Assembly (NCBI GenBank): GCA_023398855.1
Contig: JAEWRS010000025.1
Coordinates: 1 to 6,837 of the forward strand
Direction of reading: 5' to 3'
From: Bacillota bacterium
Lineage (GTDB): Bacteria > Bacillota > Clostridia > Lachnospirales > Lachnospiraceae
DNA: 6,837 nt
The notes below the pieces were generated by a model, which had not been told where the DNA came from, did not search any database, and saw only the letters and a list, made by a program, of their open reading frames with translations. Positions 5,589 to 6,837 of the stretch are shown here, in pieces. The translations under genes and the position numbers were made by a program. Each line of letters begins with the position of its first letter. Positions within the stretch are counted from its first letter, which is position 1.

Positions 5589-6680
5589 ATGGCGCAACCC
5601 ATAACGGATCAGGTTGGTTTTCTTGGAGAGGCCTGTAGGGCTGTACAGGAATTATCTGTAAGCAAAAATTTATTGGAAAAGTTCCGCCTGGAAGAGAATC
5701 GTCTGGAGAAGGAACTAGAGGCTGAGAGAAAGGCTGTGACAGATGCCATCAGCCTTACGGTGAAGAGGCGGATCGAGGAAATTAACGATACCTATGACAA
5801 AGAGATTGCCAGGGAACAGGACCGGTTAAAGCGAGTGAGAGGCAAGCGGGAAAAGGCTAAGAACCAGGGGATCAAGGAACGGATCGAAGAGGAGACAGCA
5901 GAGCTTAAAGGTAACAGCAGGGAATTAATGCTTCAGATGAAATCTGTTTTCCAACAGGACCGGGTTCCTGGTTTCTGTAAAAAAGGCTGGTACTATGCCC
6001 TGTATTTCCCCAGGGGGTTTTCTGAATTTTTTGTGCTTCTTTTGAACATATTCCTGTTCTTTCTGGTTATTCCATGTGGAGTTTATTTGTTGATTCCTGA
6101 AAAATCTCCGTTTTATTTAATGGGGATTTACTTTGCTGCCATCTTGTTCTTCGGTGGTTTTTACATTCTAATTAACAATTTAACCAAAGTCAGGCATCAG
6201 AACGCCTTGAGAAAAGGAAGGTCCATCAGGGATCTCATAAAGACAAACAAACGAAAGATCCGCGTGATCATCCGTTCCATAAAGCGGGACCGTGACGAAG
6301 CCGTATATAACCTGGAAAAATTCGATGATGAAATTGCCAGGATCGAACAGGATTTAGCAGACATTGCGGATAAGAAAGGGGAAGCTTTAAATACCTTTGA
6401 CAGGGTAACGCGGACCATCCTGTCTGATGTGATTGCCGGCAACAGCAGAGAAAAGCTCACAAAGCTTGAGAATGATTTGGAAGCCGCGGCAGCCAATGCC
6501 AAGGAGGCAGAAGTCAGGGTTAAGGAGCAGACCTTGTTTATTAACGACAACTACGCGTCTTATGTTGGGAAAGATTATATGGTTCCGGAAAAGCTGGATG
6601 AACTGGCAGATATGATCCGTATGGGCAAGGCTTCTACCATCAGCGAAGCAATCACCCTTAATAATAGTCTTAAAGAATAA
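5589..6680 (+). CDS. Coiled-coil protein with a central two-helix membrane anchor, function unknown
   Basis: The 363-residue protein has a symmetric plan. Residues about 27-118 form a highly charged coiled coil (KFRLEENRLEKELEAERKAV onward). About 146-168 and 175-196 are two membrane helices joined by a short EKSPF turn. About 236-317 form a second coiled coil. A short C-terminal module follows (YVGKDYMVPEKLDELADMIR, then GKASTISEAI), which resembles a C-terminal motif in various Firmicutes proteins of unknown role. With the hairpin in the membrane, both coiled coils would face the same side, probably the cytoplasm, and could pair with each other or with another protein. No enzymatic motif is seen. 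AAGGAGG at 5572-5578, 10 nt before ATG, fixes the start. The gene is monocistronic, with its own promoter and terminator. I do not recognise a named family. Confidence 0.85.
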   Translation: MAQPITDQVGFLGEACRAVQELSVSKNLLEKFRLEENRLEKELEAERKAVTDAISLTVKRRIEEINDTYDKEIAREQDRLKRVRGKREKAKNQGIKERIEEETAELKGNSRELMLQMKSVFQQDRVPGFCKKGWYYALYFPRGFSEFFVLLLNIFLFFLVIPCGVYLLIPEKSPFYLMGIYFAAILFFGGFYILINNLTKVRHQNALRKGRSIRDLIKTNKRKIRVIIRSIKRDRDEAVYNLEKFDDEIARIEQDLADIADKKGEALNTFDRVTRTILSDVIAGNSREKLTKLENDLEAAAANAKEAEVRVKEQTLFINDNYASYVGKDYMVPEKLDELADMIRMGKASTISEAITLNNSLKE

Positions 6681-6685
6681 GATTA

Positions 6686-6736
6686 AGGTGCAGGGAAATG
6701 GCATATTTATGCTTTCCCCCTGCACCTGTTTTTTTT
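6686..6736 (+). terminator. Intrinsic terminator of the coiled-coil protein gene
   Basis: A perfect 10-bp stem, AGGTGCAGGG (6686-6695) with CCCTGCACCT (6718-6727), is extended inside by AAA/TTT and a GCAT-ATTT-ATGC hairpin (6701-6712). Eight T residues follow at 6729-6736. It starts 5 nt after the stop codon. Confidence 0.95.
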
Positions 6737-6746
6737 CGTAAGTTTC

Positions 6747-6786
6747 AAAGGGGGTGTGGTGAATAATTCCATAATTGGCGGCTTAT
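6747..6786 (+). other. Strong Shine-Dalgarno-like site with a 9-codon frame
   Basis: AAAGGGGGTG (6747-6756) matches the full anti-Shine-Dalgarno complement with a single A-to-G change, which can still pair with U. Shortly after it, GTG 6759 opens a 9-codon frame (NNSIIGGL after the start) ending at TAA 6784-6786. The gap is very short and no promoter is visible upstream of it after the terminator. It may be a leader peptide, a relic, or chance. Confidence 0.15.
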
Positions 6787-6790
6787 AATA
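6760..6790 (+). promoter_or_regulatory. Promoter-like element near the right edge
   Basis: TATAAT at 6784-6789 is perfect for sigma-A, but no good TTGACA-like -35 lies at the right distance. TGAATA (6760-6765), 18 bp before TATAATA, resembles the -35 of forespore sigma-G promoters, and TATAATA differs from CATAATA by one base. Either reading gives a start near 6796, just before the inverted repeat at 6803-6836. Confidence 0.4.
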
Positions 6791-6802
6791 GAACATGGAA
6801 AG

Positions 6803-6836
6803 CCAAATACCCAACAGCCGGCTATGGGGTATTTGG
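6803..6836. repeat. 10-bp inverted repeat at the right edge
   Basis: CCAAATACCC (6803-6812) pairs perfectly with GGGTATTTGG (6827-6836). The loop holds the small palindrome AGCCGGCT. G6802 and T6837 could add a G-U pair, and the repeat may continue past the window. It could be a terminator whose T-run is cut off, a 5' mRNA hairpin, or the end of a repeat element. Confidence 0.65.
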
Positions 6837-6837
6837 T

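Noticed and set aside
6197..6550. 117-codon minus-strand open frame inside the coiled-coil gene
   Set aside because: It is an antisense shadow of a Lys/Glu-rich coding region (Ser/Leu/Phe-rich product), with no promoter or ribosome site and no family resemblance.
6795..6837. Start of a coding gene at ATG 6795 running off the right edge
   Set aside because: No ribosome site precedes it, it would begin at the expected transcription start, and the frame is the inverted repeat itself.
1..6837. CRISPR array, tandem repeats, insertion sequence, tRNA or rRNA
   Set aside because: Reading both strands showed no regularly spaced repeats, transposase motifs, tRNA cloverleaf or rRNA-like sequence.

Overview
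The window looks like ordinary chromosomal DNA of a low-to-moderate GC Clostridia, most likely a Lachnospiraceae member (Clostridium cluster XIVa, perhaps Lacrimispora/Lachnoclostridium-like). The basis is AGGAGG-type ribosome binding sites, sigma-A promoters with TATAAT and frequent TGn extensions, U-tract intrinsic terminators, a Firmicutes-length glucose-6-phosphate isomerase, and several small proteins that recall conserved Lachnospiraceae families. The taxonomic call is an inference from gene style. There is no sign of a transposase, integrase, phage gene, CRISPR array, tRNA or rRNA.

Left part (1-2003): a partial minus-strand gene for a small TSCPD-domain protein leaves the left edge. 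It is transcribed away from a back-to-back promoter pair whose other arm drives mtnN (methylthioadenosine/S-adenosylhomocysteine nucleosidase). Next comes an unrecognised 313-residue membrane protein with a long charged cytosolic-type tail. It has its own candidate promoter, whose -10 box sits inside an inverted repeat. A possible 19-codon ORF overlaps its stop codon by an ATGA junction.

Middle (2004-4650): pgi (glucose-6-phosphate isomerase) is preceded by an extended -10 promoter and a leader of about 140 nt that can fold into two helical domains. It resembles no riboswitch class I know and is the most interesting non-coding signal here. pgi ends in a long, G-U-rich intrinsic terminator. 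A methionine-rich lipoprotein (probably DUF6612-like) follows as a single gene, ending in a near-perfect hairpin terminator.

Right part (4651-6837): two minus-strand genes, an 88-residue conserved-type small protein followed by a GNAT acetyltransferase, form a probable operon convergent with the lipoprotein gene. Divergent from it, a strong promoter drives a 363-residue protein built as coiled coil, two membrane helices, coiled coil. That gene ends in a strong terminator. The last 100 bases hold no clear gene but contain a strong Shine-Dalgarno-like sequence, a promoter-like TATAAT and a 10-bp inverted repeat cut by the window edge.

The genes appear to be mostly independent transcription units (salvage of SAM by-products, central carbon metabolism, cell-envelope proteins). 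I see no multi-gene defence, mobile or biosynthetic system in this window.
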